A stretch of 39,884 nt of DNA from Acidobacteriaceae bacterium (GTDB taxonomy: Bacteria; Acidobacteriota; Terriglobia; Terriglobales; Acidobacteriaceae), in the NCBI GenBank assembly GCA_003165005.1, contig PLSB01000035.1, forward strand, positions 13,608-53,491, given 5' to 3'. The notes beneath the pieces were generated by a model. The model was not told the origin of the DNA. It saw nothing but the letters and a program-made list of their open reading frames with translations, and searched no databases. Below are positions 1 to 8,793 of the stretch, in pieces. Positions within the stretch are counted from its first letter, which is position 1. Every line of letters begins with the position of its first letter. The translations under genes were made by a program, and so were the position numbers.

Positions 1-552
1 GCCAAGACCAAGCCCTTCGGCTTTCAGGCCTTTTATCCCGGCCCCGGTTTGGGCGGGCACTGCATTCCCATCGATCCGTTTTATCTTTCGTGGAAGGCGC
101 GCGAGTTCGACTTCCGCACCCGCTTCATCGAACTGGCCGGCGAGGTGAACACGGCCATGCCGTACTTCGTGCTCGACCAACTGGCCGCGGCTTTGAACGA
201 GCGGGGCAAAAACTTCAAGGGATCGAAGGTGCTGGTTCTGGGCGTAGCCTACAAGCGCGACATCGACGATCTGCGCGAGTCGCCCGCGTTGACCATCATC
301 GAGCTGCTGCGCAAGAAGGGCGCGGAGGTTGCCTACAACGATCCTTACTTCCCCACCGTGGGCCGCGGCCGCAAGTACGACCTGAACATGACCTCGGCGC
401 CGCTCGACCATCTCGAAGAGTACGACGCGGTCCTCATCGTCACCGACCACTCCAGCTACGACTACGCCCAAATCGTCCGCGAGGCGCAGCTCGTGATCGA
501 TACCCGCAACGCCACCCGCGGCATCGACTCGCCCAAGATCGTGCGCTGCTGA
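1..552 (+). CDS. UDP-N-acetylhexosamine (or UDP-hexose) 6-dehydrogenase, C-terminal part
   Basis: The gene is cut by the left edge; frame 1 is open from base 1 to the TGA at 550-552. The 183 visible codons hold the catalytic-cysteine motif GGHCIPIDPFYLSWK (Cys about residue 21 of the fragment), then the central helix region and the C-terminal UDP-binding domain with GVAYKRDIDDLRESPA and YNDPYFP. These motifs are typical of the WbpA/TviB/WecC branch of UDP-sugar dehydrogenases, which oxidise the C6 hydroxyl of a UDP-sugar to a uronic acid in two NAD+-dependent steps. The product would be an acidic sugar donor for the neighbouring EPS locus. The family is clear; the exact substrate (UDP-GlcNAc, UDP-ManNAc or UDP-Glc) cannot be decided from this half. 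The next gene converges on it, 47 bp away. Confidence 0.93.
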   Translation, partial: AKTKPFGFQAFYPGPGLGGHCIPIDPFYLSWKAREFDFRTRFIELAGEVNTAMPYFVLDQLAAALNERGKNFKGSKVLVLGVAYKRDIDDLRESPALTIIELLRKKGAEVAYNDPYFPTVGRGRKYDLNMTSAPLDHLEEYDAVLIVTDHSSYDYAQIVREAQLVIDTRNATRGIDSPKIVRC

Positions 553-599
553 TTGCGCACGGCGCGAATCCCCTCCGCGCGGAATGCGGGTGCAGCCGC

Positions 600-1643
600 T
601 CACGCATGCGACGAAGATGAAAGTGGCTGCGTCAGAGCTTCAATCGCCAGATACATTTGCCACGCCGTCGCCCAATGGATCTCGATTCCTCTGCGCTCCG
701 CCTCCTCGGCCAACAGGCGATACAGGTCCGCAAGGCCGCAGTCGAGCAGCACATCGATGTTCCAGTCGTCGGCCCCATGCGTGTAGAGCTTCAAGAACAT
801 GTCGCTGCCGATCATCGGCGCCAGATCGAACCAGCGGCGCACGCGCTCGGGGCTAGGCAGGTCGTAGCTGGCAATCTCGCCTGTTTCCAGCCGCGGCATC
901 AACCGCTTGCCAAACCGGATCCCGAGCGGTCCGGTGATCATCAGCAGGTCGCCCTGCCGTCCGCCACCCACGGTAGCTTCGATCCCGCGGTCGAAGGAGC
1001 GCGGGCTTCCGTCGGCGTTGCTTGTGCACCAGTACACTTGGTTCACCACGCGCCCTTGCGTGGCAGACGGCAACGACGGCATGGTGAAATCTGCATAGCA
1101 GCCCAGGTCGCGCAGCATGGCGATTTCGCCGTTCAGGCCGCAGTGCTTGCCGTCGGGGCGCGAGTTATCGAGCGCCCAGTTGCCGTGGATGAATCCGAAG
1201 GCTGTGCGCCCGTTGCGCTGGCGCAGAAGGCCATGATCGCCGGCCAGGCGCCGGCAGAACTCAGTCACCTTTTGGATAAAAGTCTCGCGCCGCTCGTTGT
1301 CGTGATGCAAATGCACTTCCACGTCGGCGACGCCGAGACGCGCGATCCCTGTAACGCCCTCCAGCAGGTCGCTGCGGTACTCCTCCTGCGGATAGAAAAA
1401 ACTGTATTGCGGACGCCGTCCCGCCGCATCTCTGGGAGCGTCCTCGGCAATGCGCGGCCATTTGTCGCGCCACTCGGCCACCTTCTTGAGCGCCCGATCG
1501 AGCGACGGTCTCCGTCCCAGCGGCTCGTAGTGATCGGCTAGCGTGACCCAGATGCGCTTCGGCTTTACCGGGCTGACCGCTTTGCGCAAACGGTCCTTCA
1601 GATATGGCGCAAGCCAGAGCTCGGCATGCCGAGGGAGATTCAT
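600..1643 (-). CDS. Deacetylase/glycosidase-barrel-like protein of the EPS locus
   Basis: A 347-residue cytoplasmic-looking protein without signal peptide or membrane segment. It resembles an uncharacterised group often annotated as polysaccharide deacetylase-like (glycoside hydrolase/deacetylase beta/alpha-barrel). Candidate metal or catalytic residues lie in ADHYEP (36-41), HLHHDN (111-116), HGNW (153-156) and a C-terminal KLYTHGADDW. The canonical NodB motifs of CE4 deacetylases are not obvious, so the activity is open. It is the last gene of the minus-strand EPS operon and is convergent with the dehydrogenase to its left. Start: ATG at 1643 with no clear Shine-Dalgarno; 76 bp separate it from the pyruvyltransferase. 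Fold assignment is moderate, function is inferred from context. Confidence 0.75.
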   Translation of the reverse strand: MNLPRHAELWLAPYLKDRLRKAVSPVKPKRIWVTLADHYEPLGRRPSLDRALKKVAEWRDKWPRIAEDAPRDAAGRRPQYSFFYPQEEYRSDLLEGVTGIARLGVADVEVHLHHDNERRETFIQKVTEFCRRLAGDHGLLRQRNGRTAFGFIHGNWALDNSRPDGKHCGLNGEIAMLRDLGCYADFTMPSLPSATQGRVVNQVYWCTSNADGSPRSFDRGIEATVGGGRQGDLLMITGPLGIRFGKRLMPRLETGEIASYDLPSPERVRRWFDLAPMIGSDMFLKLYTHGADDWNIDVLLDCGLADLYRLLAEEAERRGIEIHWATAWQMYLAIEALTQPLSSSSHA

Positions 1644-1719
1644 GGAACCATTCTATCGGAGGGTCTAGACGTTGCGGCCGAGTCCCCTGGAGGCGCCGGG
1701 CAGACCCTATGTGCGTTAG

Positions 1720-2739
1720 TTACGCCCCAATGTCCTTGAGTAATGACTGAAGCCGGTGCAATCTCGCGTCGAACACCGATTCCTCGCTGAGGTTGGCGGG
1801 CCGCTGCGCGGCCTCCCGAAGAGCTTGCACTGCACGCTTCAAGTACCATTGGTCCATTTTTTTCCGTGCGCCATGGAAAGGTTTGAGATCGAGAATGCGC
1901 TGCGGAATGCGAACTGCCAGCACTCGCATCAAGCGGCTCCATCCAGGCCAAACCCTCCAGGCACGCAGGCGCTGGTCGATCTCAAACTTGCGGGTAACGC
2001 GATCGATATTGCGATTTGCGCTATAGTGGCTGATTCCGCGAAAGCGGTAGGAAAAATTGCCTATCGCCTCGAGCGCGCTCGAAGCGCCCAGATAGACGGG
2101 CTCGTAGGGCAGGCCAAGGCTTCGCGTCCAATCCAGCCACTTGAAGGTGTTGCTTTGTGGAGAAAGCGCCACGGGAATCCACGGCACGCGGAGAGCGTCG
2201 GCAACAATGGCGGCGTGCATGGCGTCGGCGATCACAAGCTTGGCGCGCCGGATGCGCTGCACCATCTTCTCGCTATCCTCGAAGGGGTCAAGGAAGGTGA
2301 CACCGGCCAATGCGCATACTCTCTCCCAGTTTCCATCGGCAAGAGTGCTGCAATGGGGCATAAATACAACCCCCGCCCGCTCCGATTCGGGTAGCGGCTT
2401 GCATTCGGGGAGCAGGCGCAGGAGAGCCGCTGCGTCTGTTACTGCCTTGTCGGCTGGCAGCCCCAGGACTTTGGCGGTAAGCGGCCCTCGAACCGCGAGG
2501 ATCTTCCAGGAAGGGCCGCCAACATCGTCGGGCAGAATGTCGTATCCGACGCCGCTCCCAAGCACGATGTAACGTCTATTCGGAGGCAGAAGCCCCTTGG
2601 AAATGACCGTCCCGACACCAGCAAAGTAGACCTCATCGTCGGCCTCTACAGTACTGCCGAGAAGTCGGCTCCAAAGCCAGCGGTTTAGATCGTCTCCGAA
2701 ATTGGTCTTGCCGTCGTCTGTATAGAGCGCGATCTGCAA
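1720..2739 (-). CDS. Polysaccharide pyruvyl transferase family protein
   Basis: A 339-residue protein of the CsaB/GumL/EpsO-type family (PF04230), whose members move pyruvate from phosphoenolpyruvate onto a sugar as a ketal and so add a negative charge to a polysaccharide. Visible family marks are NFGDDLNRWLW near the N-terminus, GSGVGYD, VRGPLTAKVLG in the middle and ADAMHAAIVADALRVPWI in the second domain. The C-terminal 100 residues are basic and more divergent. The start is a TTG at 2739 preceded by a good GGGGGTG Shine-Dalgarno about 6 bases away, which favours TTG over later codons. It follows a decayed stretch and precedes the deacetylase-like gene. Family is secure; the sugar acceptor is unknown. 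Confidence 0.85.
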   Translation of the reverse strand: MQIALYTDDGKTNFGDDLNRWLWSRLLGSTVEADDEVYFAGVGTVISKGLLPPNRRYIVLGSGVGYDILPDDVGGPSWKILAVRGPLTAKVLGLPADKAVTDAAALLRLLPECKPLPESERAGVVFMPHCSTLADGNWERVCALAGVTFLDPFEDSEKMVQRIRRAKLVIADAMHAAIVADALRVPWIPVALSPQSNTFKWLDWTRSLGLPYEPVYLGASSALEAIGNFSYRFRGISHYSANRNIDRVTRKFEIDQRLRAWRVWPGWSRLMRVLAVRIPQRILDLKPFHGARKKMDQWYLKRAVQALREAAQRPANLSEESVFDARLHRLQSLLKDIGA

Positions 2740-3298
2740 GATTTCACCCCCGTGAAGGTCGAACGTGTTTCAGGCCGCCTCTTCAGGAGCCGCGGGCTTT
2801 CCGCGCAACTCATCCCGGCTGAAATGCCCGGCTTCGTCGCCGCGTCAGCATCACGCCCGCTGCCGAACGGTGAGATACGTGGTGAACGAGAGAGAGATTT
2901 GCCAGGCCTCTTCGGGACGAATGGATTGCAGTCATTCATGCACTCGGCGGAGACGTACTCGCTCGCGCACGTCGTCTGCTTCGAGAATACGCAGAGCCGC
3001 CGCAGCTTCGATGAAAGTAAGGAGAAAAGCAGGTTAAGGCGCGATGAAGAGCCTTCGAGAACGTCTACTGGAGAACTTTGCGGTTCCAGTTAACGGAGGC
3101 GCTTGAAAGGGAGACCATCTCTGAGCAGGCGGACCATTCGCCGCCAATGCTGCTCAAAATACATATTGACCAAGTCCTCCGCGGACTAATCCGTTCTGAT
3201 CGATATCATCCCGAATTGTTGCGACAGCAACTAACACTGTTTCACTATGAATGACCACATCCGCGGCAATGCCATTCGAGGCGATTACCTGCATCGCG
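2740..3298. other. Gene-poor 559-bp gap inside the minus-strand EPS operon
   Basis: No intact gene is visible between the pyruvyltransferase start and the methyltransferase stop. On the minus strand, short stretches with coding-like amino-acid composition appear in different frames, described separately as a possible pseudogene. The small open frames on either strand here (for example 2752-3093 plus and 2685-2939 minus) are Ser/Arg-rich and lack ribosome sites, so I do not call them genes. Confidence 0.6.
2851..3294 (-). pseudogene. Possible decayed gene, unidentified
   Basis: Minus-strand reading from an ATG at 3294 gives plausible protein (MQVIASNGIAADVV..., then ...IDQNGLVR) up to about 3181. 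It then runs into a stop unless the frame shifts by one base at 3178-3180 (cgcggagga). After the shift it continues as EDLVNMYFEQHWRRMV... to a TAA at 3090-3092. Two further stretches in another frame, 2932-3033 (...AALRILEADDVRERVRL...) and 2851-2931 (LQSIRPEEAWQISLS...), also look like former coding sequence broken by stops. The pieces resemble charged, helical C-terminal protein sequence, but I do not recognise a family. It could be the eroded end of a glycosyltransferase or modifying enzyme; it could also be chance. Confidence 0.3.
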
Positions 3299-3991
3299 CT
3301 ATGGGTGAGCCACAAACACTGCCCGGCGAACGCTGCTCTTATATGAATCGGTTTCGCCCGCCTTGATCACCTCAGAGAATCCGCATGATCGAATAAACTC
3401 GGCGATCCAATCATGGGGATTGGCTCCCATGTCAGGTAAGAGCGGGGCCCATTCCATCGCAACCTCGTTTGACTGCCCCATGTCAAAGATCAAGGACTTG
3501 GCTGTCCTTTCTCTGATCCTTCTAAGGAAGTCTCTCGCGTAGTCAACGCCGTGTTCATACATAACATGGTGCAAAACCGAAAGAAAGATTACCGTGTCGA
3601 AGGTTGGCAGCTTACCAAGAAACTCCGGTGTGATGTGTGCATACATGAAGCCTGCCGGCTCATTCCTGTTCAATAGGTTCACATTCTGAGCAACGGTCAT
3701 CCTGCGGACGTCCGCATCAACTCCGAGTACAAAACACCCGAATTCTCGCGCCACACGCTGAACGTAATAGCCTTCGGCGCAGCCCAGATCAAGCACGGTT
3801 CCTGGGGTTTTGGAAACGACGTCGCTGATTACGGCCCATCGATCCGAGCAGCCACGCTCTCCGCTCGAAACGAGTTTGCCATCAATCGATATGGGATGGT
3901 ATGGCTCGTACTGTCTGATCAGCCTGCGAATCACCAACTTATGCAGGGAACGAAGAAAGCCGCCTAAATCGTCATCAATTTGCAACTTCAT
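3299..3991 (-). CDS. SAM-dependent methyltransferase
   Basis: A 230-residue class I methyltransferase. The SAM-binding motif I is VLDLGCAEGYY (residues 66-76), followed by the acidic end of strand 2 in VLGVDAD and a post-motif FLSVLHHVMY. The C-terminal part (PDMGANPHDWIAEFIRSCGF) resembles small-molecule or sugar methyltransferases such as those methylating EPS residues. Start chosen at ATG 3991 because GGGAG lies about 6 bases upstream and the protein begins MKLQIDDDLGG; a longer frame reaches 4093 but adds a low-complexity, unlikely N-terminus. More A/T-rich than the flanking GT genes, like its upstream neighbour. Substrate unknown; a role in decorating the EPS is inferred from position. 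Confidence 0.82.
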   Translation of the reverse strand: MKLQIDDDLGGFLRSLHKLVIRRLIRQYEPYHPISIDGKLVSSGERGCSDRWAVISDVVSKTPGTVLDLGCAEGYYVQRVAREFGCFVLGVDADVRRMTVAQNVNLLNRNEPAGFMYAHITPEFLGKLPTFDTVIFLSVLHHVMYEHGVDYARDFLRRIRERTAKSLIFDMGQSNEVAMEWAPLLPDMGANPHDWIAEFIRSCGFSEVIKAGETDSYKSSVRRAVFVAHP

Positions 3992-4267
3992 ATATGCTCC
4001 CTGTGGTGGAGATCCCCGCCATGAGGACTGAATTGCCCCTTCGCCTGATCCGGATAAGTGAGAGGCCTCGGGTTTGTTGACGGGCGCGGGCAAGCATTAA
4101 TAGCGCAGCCAGAAAGGAGCCGTGCTCGACGGTTCCCGCCTTTTGATTCGCCCCGATCGGGGAGCCGTTTGAAATGTGGGCAACCATATACGTGTACTAT
4201 TCTCTGAGCGTCGGCTAACATTCCGACTTAGCCAAGCTACAGGCTTGCCTGACCAATCCCATGACGA

Positions 4268-5497
4268 TCAATGCCGGCTCAGCCATCTCTCAATGACTGG
4301 TATCGTGTGCGCGATCATATTCTGTGTCCACGCGGCCCGTGGCACTCTTCCGCTGAAAACGTTCTGTCCGAGATAATCGAACCACAGCAAGAGCGTGAGG
4401 AATTTCATATCTTCATCTTCCACTCCGTACCTGGACTGAATTGCTCTCAACCGCGAACTCAACTCACTCTCTTCAACCGAATCGCTCCAGACCTGCCGAA
4501 GAAACTCACCTATAGGGGCATTGCGGAACTCGGAGTAAGACATGAGCAAGAGGTGTATTGAGTCAACGAGGCGCAGGCCGTCCGTGCGTGCCCATTCCCA
4601 ATCAAGAACCGCTGAAATCCGCTCTCCTTCGAATAGAACGTTGCCGAGCCACAGATCCCCATGCGTGACCTCGCCGGAGAACTTGCGGCCGGCGTGCCAT
4701 CGCAAAAGCTTTTCTCCGGTCTCGCGCAGGAACGGGGAATATGCCTGCAGGGACTTCGAGATTCGATCCAACTCCTCTCCAAGGTTGGCCCTTGCAGGTT
4801 CCTGCGTCGGACCTCCAGAGCTGCACCATACCTCCAAAATCGCATCCATGCGATCCCAACAGAACTTCGCAACCACCCCCACCTTCTTCTCTTCAACCGC
4901 CACTACGCCTCCGTGTTCGGGCGTGAGCAGCGCCAGGGAACGCGGAACCAGCGCACGCAGGCTCAGGTCGGAGGCGCCGATTTCAAGCCCTCGCGCCTTG
5001 CGGCGAATCTCCGCGATGGCCCGATCGCATCTGCCGAATTGGAAGACCGCAGGGGCGCCCTTCCAGTTCGCAAAGGCCAAGACACTGCAGTGGCTCGACA
5101 ACTGAAGGAGCGGCCTGGGGTCCACATCGCAGCCGCATGTTGCCACGATGTTGGCAATTGGCGTGTCGCCTGTGACGCTCAATACAGGTTGTCTATGCGC
5201 AATCCAGAGCAGCGATCGTCCCAGAATTTGCTCTGAAGAATACTCGATTCCACCGTTTTGATACTTGACCCCTTGCCCTGAAATTGCAGTGACATCGCCG
5301 CGTGCCTTCCAAAGCACATTGCCGAAACTCTTGCCTAGCCGAAGCAGACCGTCCAGGTAGGATCGCGGCCTCAACGGTTCTATCCACCTGGGGATAGGAA
5401 TCTCCTCTCCCGCAAGCAAGTAGCAGGCACTTGATAACCCGCAACTGGAATGGTCGACAGCCTGATCTTCCATTTCTCCGATCAATATCCGCTCCAT
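4268..5497 (-). CDS. APH/choline-kinase-family phosphotransferase
   Basis: A 409-residue protein whose C-terminal half carries the kinase signature of the aminoglycoside phosphotransferase/choline kinase fold: HGDLWLGNVLF (catalytic Asp and Asn) followed by VLDWEWA (metal-binding Asp). The N-terminal 180 residues are poorly conserved and may form the nucleotide-binding lobe, where the usual Lys is hard to place. In an EPS cluster such kinases may phosphorylate a sugar, choline or similar substituent before it is transferred; this is inference, and antibiotic resistance is not implied. Start: ATG 5497, or ATG 5473 (MEDQAVDH), which has GGAG very close upstream. Its end lies 276 bp before the methyltransferase start. 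Confidence 0.75.
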   Translation of the reverse strand: MERILIGEMEDQAVDHSSCGLSSACYLLAGEEIPIPRWIEPLRPRSYLDGLLRLGKSFGNVLWKARGDVTAISGQGVKYQNGGIEYSSEQILGRSLLWIAHRQPVLSVTGDTPIANIVATCGCDVDPRPLLQLSSHCSVLAFANWKGAPAVFQFGRCDRAIAEIRRKARGLEIGASDLSLRALVPRSLALLTPEHGGVVAVEEKKVGVVAKFCWDRMDAILEVWCSSGGPTQEPARANLGEELDRISKSLQAYSPFLRETGEKLLRWHAGRKFSGEVTHGDLWLGNVLFEGERISAVLDWEWARTDGLRLVDSIHLLLMSYSEFRNAPIGEFLRQVWSDSVEESELSSRLRAIQSRYGVEDEDMKFLTLLLWFDYLGQNVFSGRVPRAAWTQNMIAHTIPVIERWLSRH

Positions 5498-5599
5498 CTT
5501 CGATTTGGCCGATGCGCCTCATGGCAACTTGCCGGAAGCCACGCGTTTTGCGCTGCCGCCTTTGCATCTGTGGAACAAAACCCGGAAGCGGCGCTCTCG

Positions 5600-6841
5600 T
5601 CAACCCTCTCGCGGGATTCTTCGTATCATCGCTGCGCCTTTTGCAATGTCAAAAAGCGAAAGCCCGTGCAGCATTTCGCGCAGTATTTTGAGGCCTGTGG
5701 AGACTTTCAACGAGCGACTGCGCACTTGCGAGTATATTTTGAGCAGCGCATCCGCGGCGCAACTGGCGCGGAGGAGTCCTTCAGGATCGTTCATCCAGCG
5801 CGGGCGGGGCGCTGGAGGGCCTGTCGCCCGACGCTTCTCAATCAGCACATCGTAAACGCCTTCGAGTGGAGCTAAAGTCTTTCCCCATGAGTGCGCAATG
5901 GCGGTGGATCGTCCTTCGCGAACGATCGAGGCTCGATGCTGGGGAGACTGGTTGAGCGCGACAATGGCCGCAAGCAAGCCCTCTCTGTCGTCCACATCGG
6001 CGCTGTAACCATTCACGCCATCGACGATCCATTGCGGAACAGCCCCCACGCGCGTCGACACAACCGCGGTCTCGCACGCCATGGCCTCGAGAATGGTGCA
6101 GGGCCCACCTTCAACCCGCGACGTGAGCAAATAGACATCGAAGGCGGAATACAAAGCAGGAAGATCTGTCTTGCGAAGAAACCCTGTGGCGCTGACAGAA
6201 ACTCCCAGGGCTTGCAAATCCCGAACCTCTTTTTCCCACCCAGGTCCGCCCATCACGAGATGAAAATTGGGAATGACGGCCGCGGCTCTGCGCGCCACTT
6301 CAAGAAGCACGTCTGTGCCTTTTCTTCCGTAGTCGAAATCGCTCCCCTTATTCCCAACAAAGCCGGCCACAAAGCGGCCAGAGGGAATTCCGAAGCGCGC
6401 CGGCCTCACCTTTTGGCGATAAAAGAACTCCGCATCCACGCCGTGGGGAACCACAGTGATCGGAATGCGGGCTGCGTTGCGGCCATCGCAAAACTCTTTC
6501 CAGGCCGCTGTGCACACGGTGAGCGCTGCGCTCATTTCCATCGCAAGCTGCTGATTGGCTTGCCATTTCGTCACGTGATGGAACCAGGTGGCAATGGGAG
6601 GCAGCTTGTGCCGATCGAAATTGCGAAATAACTCGATTCCATCGTAGTCGCTCAGACAATGAATCACATCGGCAGAGGCAACGATGTCTCCGAGGAGATC
6701 GGGCCGCCTGGATAATATGCCGACCGGCAGAAAGTAGAAGTCGTATTTGCCGCCGAACCGGGCGGCAATCTGCTTCCCCATCTCGCCGATGACCCACCAC
6801 GCCTTATCGGGAATCAACGCGATACGCGGCTTTCCGCTCAT
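5600..6841 (-). CDS. Glycosyltransferase family 4 (GT-B) protein
   Basis: A 413-residue retaining glycosyltransferase of the GT-B fold. The C-terminal donor-binding domain shows FVGNKGSDFDYGRKGTDVLLE and the EX7E signature in SRVEGGPCTILEAMACE, followed by GAVPQWIVDGVNGY. The N-terminal acceptor domain begins MSGKPRIALIPDKAWWVIG and includes the linker VVPHGVDAEFF. Start chosen at ATG 6841: it overlaps the stop of the upstream GT2 gene as ATGA and has AGGAG 7 bases upstream, so the two are probably translationally coupled. A longer frame to 7039 is only the shadow of the GT2 gene. It probably adds a sugar to the lipid-linked EPS repeat; donor and acceptor are unknown. Confidence 0.9.
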   Translation of the reverse strand: MSGKPRIALIPDKAWWVIGEMGKQIAARFGGKYDFYFLPVGILSRRPDLLGDIVASADVIHCLSDYDGIELFRNFDRHKLPPIATWFHHVTKWQANQQLAMEMSAALTVCTAAWKEFCDGRNAARIPITVVPHGVDAEFFYRQKVRPARFGIPSGRFVAGFVGNKGSDFDYGRKGTDVLLEVARRAAAVIPNFHLVMGGPGWEKEVRDLQALGVSVSATGFLRKTDLPALYSAFDVYLLTSRVEGGPCTILEAMACETAVVSTRVGAVPQWIVDGVNGYSADVDDREGLLAAIVALNQSPQHRASIVREGRSTAIAHSWGKTLAPLEGVYDVLIEKRRATGPPAPRPRWMNDPEGLLRASCAADALLKIYSQVRSRSLKVSTGLKILREMLHGLSLFDIAKGAAMIRRIPREG

Positions 6842-7716
6842 GGCCGCTCCTGCCTGGAGAGCAACCGGTTCTTCAGGCTCACCGCGAGGACTTGAAAGCG
6901 ATGCGGTTGAAAGAAAGGAAAAGGCCACACAAGCAGCGAGCGGATGGCATAGCCGAGTTCGCCCTTGAGTTGGTTGTCTCTGGCAATCAACGCGGCGCTG
7001 CACAACTGCGCGGCCCAAATGCGCCGCCGCCAAATCCAACGCTCGATCCCCCGATAGCCGCTCAGCAGCGTCGGCTCCAAAATGACTCTGAGACCGTCAA
7101 GCATCTTTTCCGGCGACGCGCTGATGCTCTTGGGGTGAATGTAGTAATTGGTCAGGGGTTCGGGCACCGCGACGAACTCGCCGAAAGGCATGAGACGCAC
7201 CCACATTCCCCAATCCTCGCAAGTCCGAGCGCCTACGCGAAATCCGCCTGCGGCCAGAACCGCCTGGCGCCGCATGAGAACCGACGAGGGCAAGATGGGG
7301 TTGCAAAAGCGCAGGAGCTTTCTGGCGGCGAGGGGATCGACCGCCGCTTGCGCGCCGCGCGGGCCGTGATCGTCGAAGAGTGTGACGCCGGTGTAGACAA
7401 ACACGACGCCAGGCTGAATGAGAGCAACCTGGCGGGCAAGCTTCTCAGGCGCCCACGAATCGTCGGCATCCAGCAGAGCGATCCACTCGCCCGATGCCTG
7501 CCGGAGTCCGGTGTTCCGGGCCGCGCCGATACCGCCATTCGGCCGTTGGATTACCTTTGCCCCCAATTCTTCGGCAATCCGCGCTGTGCTGTCGGTCGAT
7601 CCATCGTCGACGACGATCACCTCATGCGGAGGCAGCGTTTGCGCAAAAACCGAGCCCAGGCTTCTCGGCAGGAAGTGCGCCGCGTTATAGGCCGGGATGA
7701 CGACGCTGATCTTCAT
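6838..7716 (-). CDS. Glycosyltransferase family 2 (GT-A) protein
   Basis: A 292-residue inverting glycosyltransferase. It opens with MKISVVIPAYNAAHFLPRSL, then the nucleotide-binding VVDDGSTDSTA and a metal-binding LDADDSW, with ED in ARTCEDWGMWVRL as the likely catalytic-base region. No membrane segments. The start at ATG 7716 fits the family N-terminus and leaves 73 bp to the upstream methyltransferase; the longer frame from 7833 would overlap that gene. It ends in a 4-bp ATGA overlap with the GT4 gene. Likely builds part of the EPS repeat unit on the cytoplasmic face; sugar specificity cannot be read from the sequence. Confidence 0.9.
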   Translation of the reverse strand: MKISVVIPAYNAAHFLPRSLGSVFAQTLPPHEVIVVDDGSTDSTARIAEELGAKVIQRPNGGIGAARNTGLRQASGEWIALLDADDSWAPEKLARQVALIQPGVVFVYTGVTLFDDHGPRGAQAAVDPLAARKLLRFCNPILPSSVLMRRQAVLAAGGFRVGARTCEDWGMWVRLMPFGEFVAVPEPLTNYYIHPKSISASPEKMLDGLRVILEPTLLSGYRGIERWIWRRRIWAAQLCSAALIARDNQLKGELGYAIRSLLVWPFPFFQPHRFQVLAVSLKNRLLSRQERP

Positions 7717-7789
7717 AGCCGCGCTTCTCGACACAGCATTCCCCAAATGCGCCGCTCCCTTCCGGATTCCGTGCCTCGGAATCGTGTCA

Positions 7790-8725
7790 TCACGATGCTT
7801 CGTTCCCGGTTCCCTTGCGGGCAAGAAAGTCAATGGTTGTCGTCACGAGATCTGCCTCAGAAAAACCGCGGAACTCCGGAGCGATCGTCATGGTCCGGAT
7901 TGCCTCATGCGTGCCGGGGCTGACGTGAGTTCGCCGTGCAATGATTTCCAGTCCTGCATCCTGCGCAGATTGAAGAAACTCCGAAGCGCGCAGTCGGTTC
8001 TGAAATTGCAGAGAGTTATTCCACAATCGCCATTTAGCTTCGCTGTATCTCAGGTAATTGACATAGGAGATAGACTTGTCGAAATGAGCGTAGTGGTCGT
8101 TGCATGCAACATTGTGCATTACGATTCCACCTGGCTTCAGGATTCGTAGACTCTCCCTCATTATATCTCCGAGCGCCTTTCTGTGAACGTGCTCCAGTAC
8201 GCTATTCGAATATATGATGTCAATCGAGTTTGGTTCCAGCTCTATGTTTCCGGCGTCCTCTGGTGCACGGTATTCGATGCCGCTGCTCCTCAATATTGCA
8301 GCGAGGTTAGGCTGATTGACGATGAGCTCCAGACGGTTGCTGATGATCGCAGGGGTCAGTCCTGTTATTTCGGCAATCGAGGGGATATGAGCCTCAAGAG
8401 TTCGGAGGAGCCGGTACATACCAGCTTCCGTAAGGTGCGGAACGATATCAACAGTGACAACCGACTCCGCGCCCGCCAAAACAAAGCAAATCGGCAGGAC
8501 TGGATACCATCCCGTACCAATTTCCAGGATTCTCGCCCCGCGAACTGAAATCCCTGCGGCCTCGAGGTACTTCATGCTTAAAATCCATTCGTCAACCTTG
8601 GCGGCCATCGCCTTGTCGAAGTTTCGTAGGCCGCCAAGCGCAGCTTGCATACGCGTATTGAGAACGATGCCGCCCGGCGCCGCGCTCAAGACCTTTTGCG
8701 TGAGCCCTTTGATTCTCCAATTCAT
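7790..8725 (-). CDS. SAM-dependent methyltransferase
   Basis: A 311-residue class I methyltransferase. SAM motif I is ILEIGTGWYPVLP (residues 66-78), with VVTVDIVPHL at the end of strand 2, and the sequence IDIIYSNSVLEHVHRKALGDIMRESLRILKPGGIVMHNV is the typical motif II/III region. The remainder (residues 230-311) may recognise the acceptor. The start is ATG 8725 (MNWRIKGLTQ), with GAGAAGG about 9 bases upstream; the frame extends to 9004 but that would overlap the flippase gene by some 200 bp. It lies between the flippase and GT2 genes, so methylation of an EPS sugar or its precursor is the simplest inference. Confidence 0.85.
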   Translation of the reverse strand: MNWRIKGLTQKVLSAAPGGIVLNTRMQAALGGLRNFDKAMAAKVDEWILSMKYLEAAGISVRGARILEIGTGWYPVLPICFVLAGAESVVTVDIVPHLTEAGMYRLLRTLEAHIPSIAEITGLTPAIISNRLELIVNQPNLAAILRSSGIEYRAPEDAGNIELEPNSIDIIYSNSVLEHVHRKALGDIMRESLRILKPGGIVMHNVACNDHYAHFDKSISYVNYLRYSEAKWRLWNNSLQFQNRLRASEFLQSAQDAGLEIIARRTHVSPGTHEAIRTMTIAPEFRGFSEADLVTTTIDFLARKGTGNEAS

Positions 8726-8793
8726 TGCAATACCTTCTCTCCCACACGAAACCAGATTTGGGCTTTCCTGGAACTCAATGTTCCGTGTCAGAT

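Noticed and set aside
6892-7923. A 343-codon plus-strand frame
   Set aside because: Antisense to the GT2 gene; no recognisable domain and no ribosome site.
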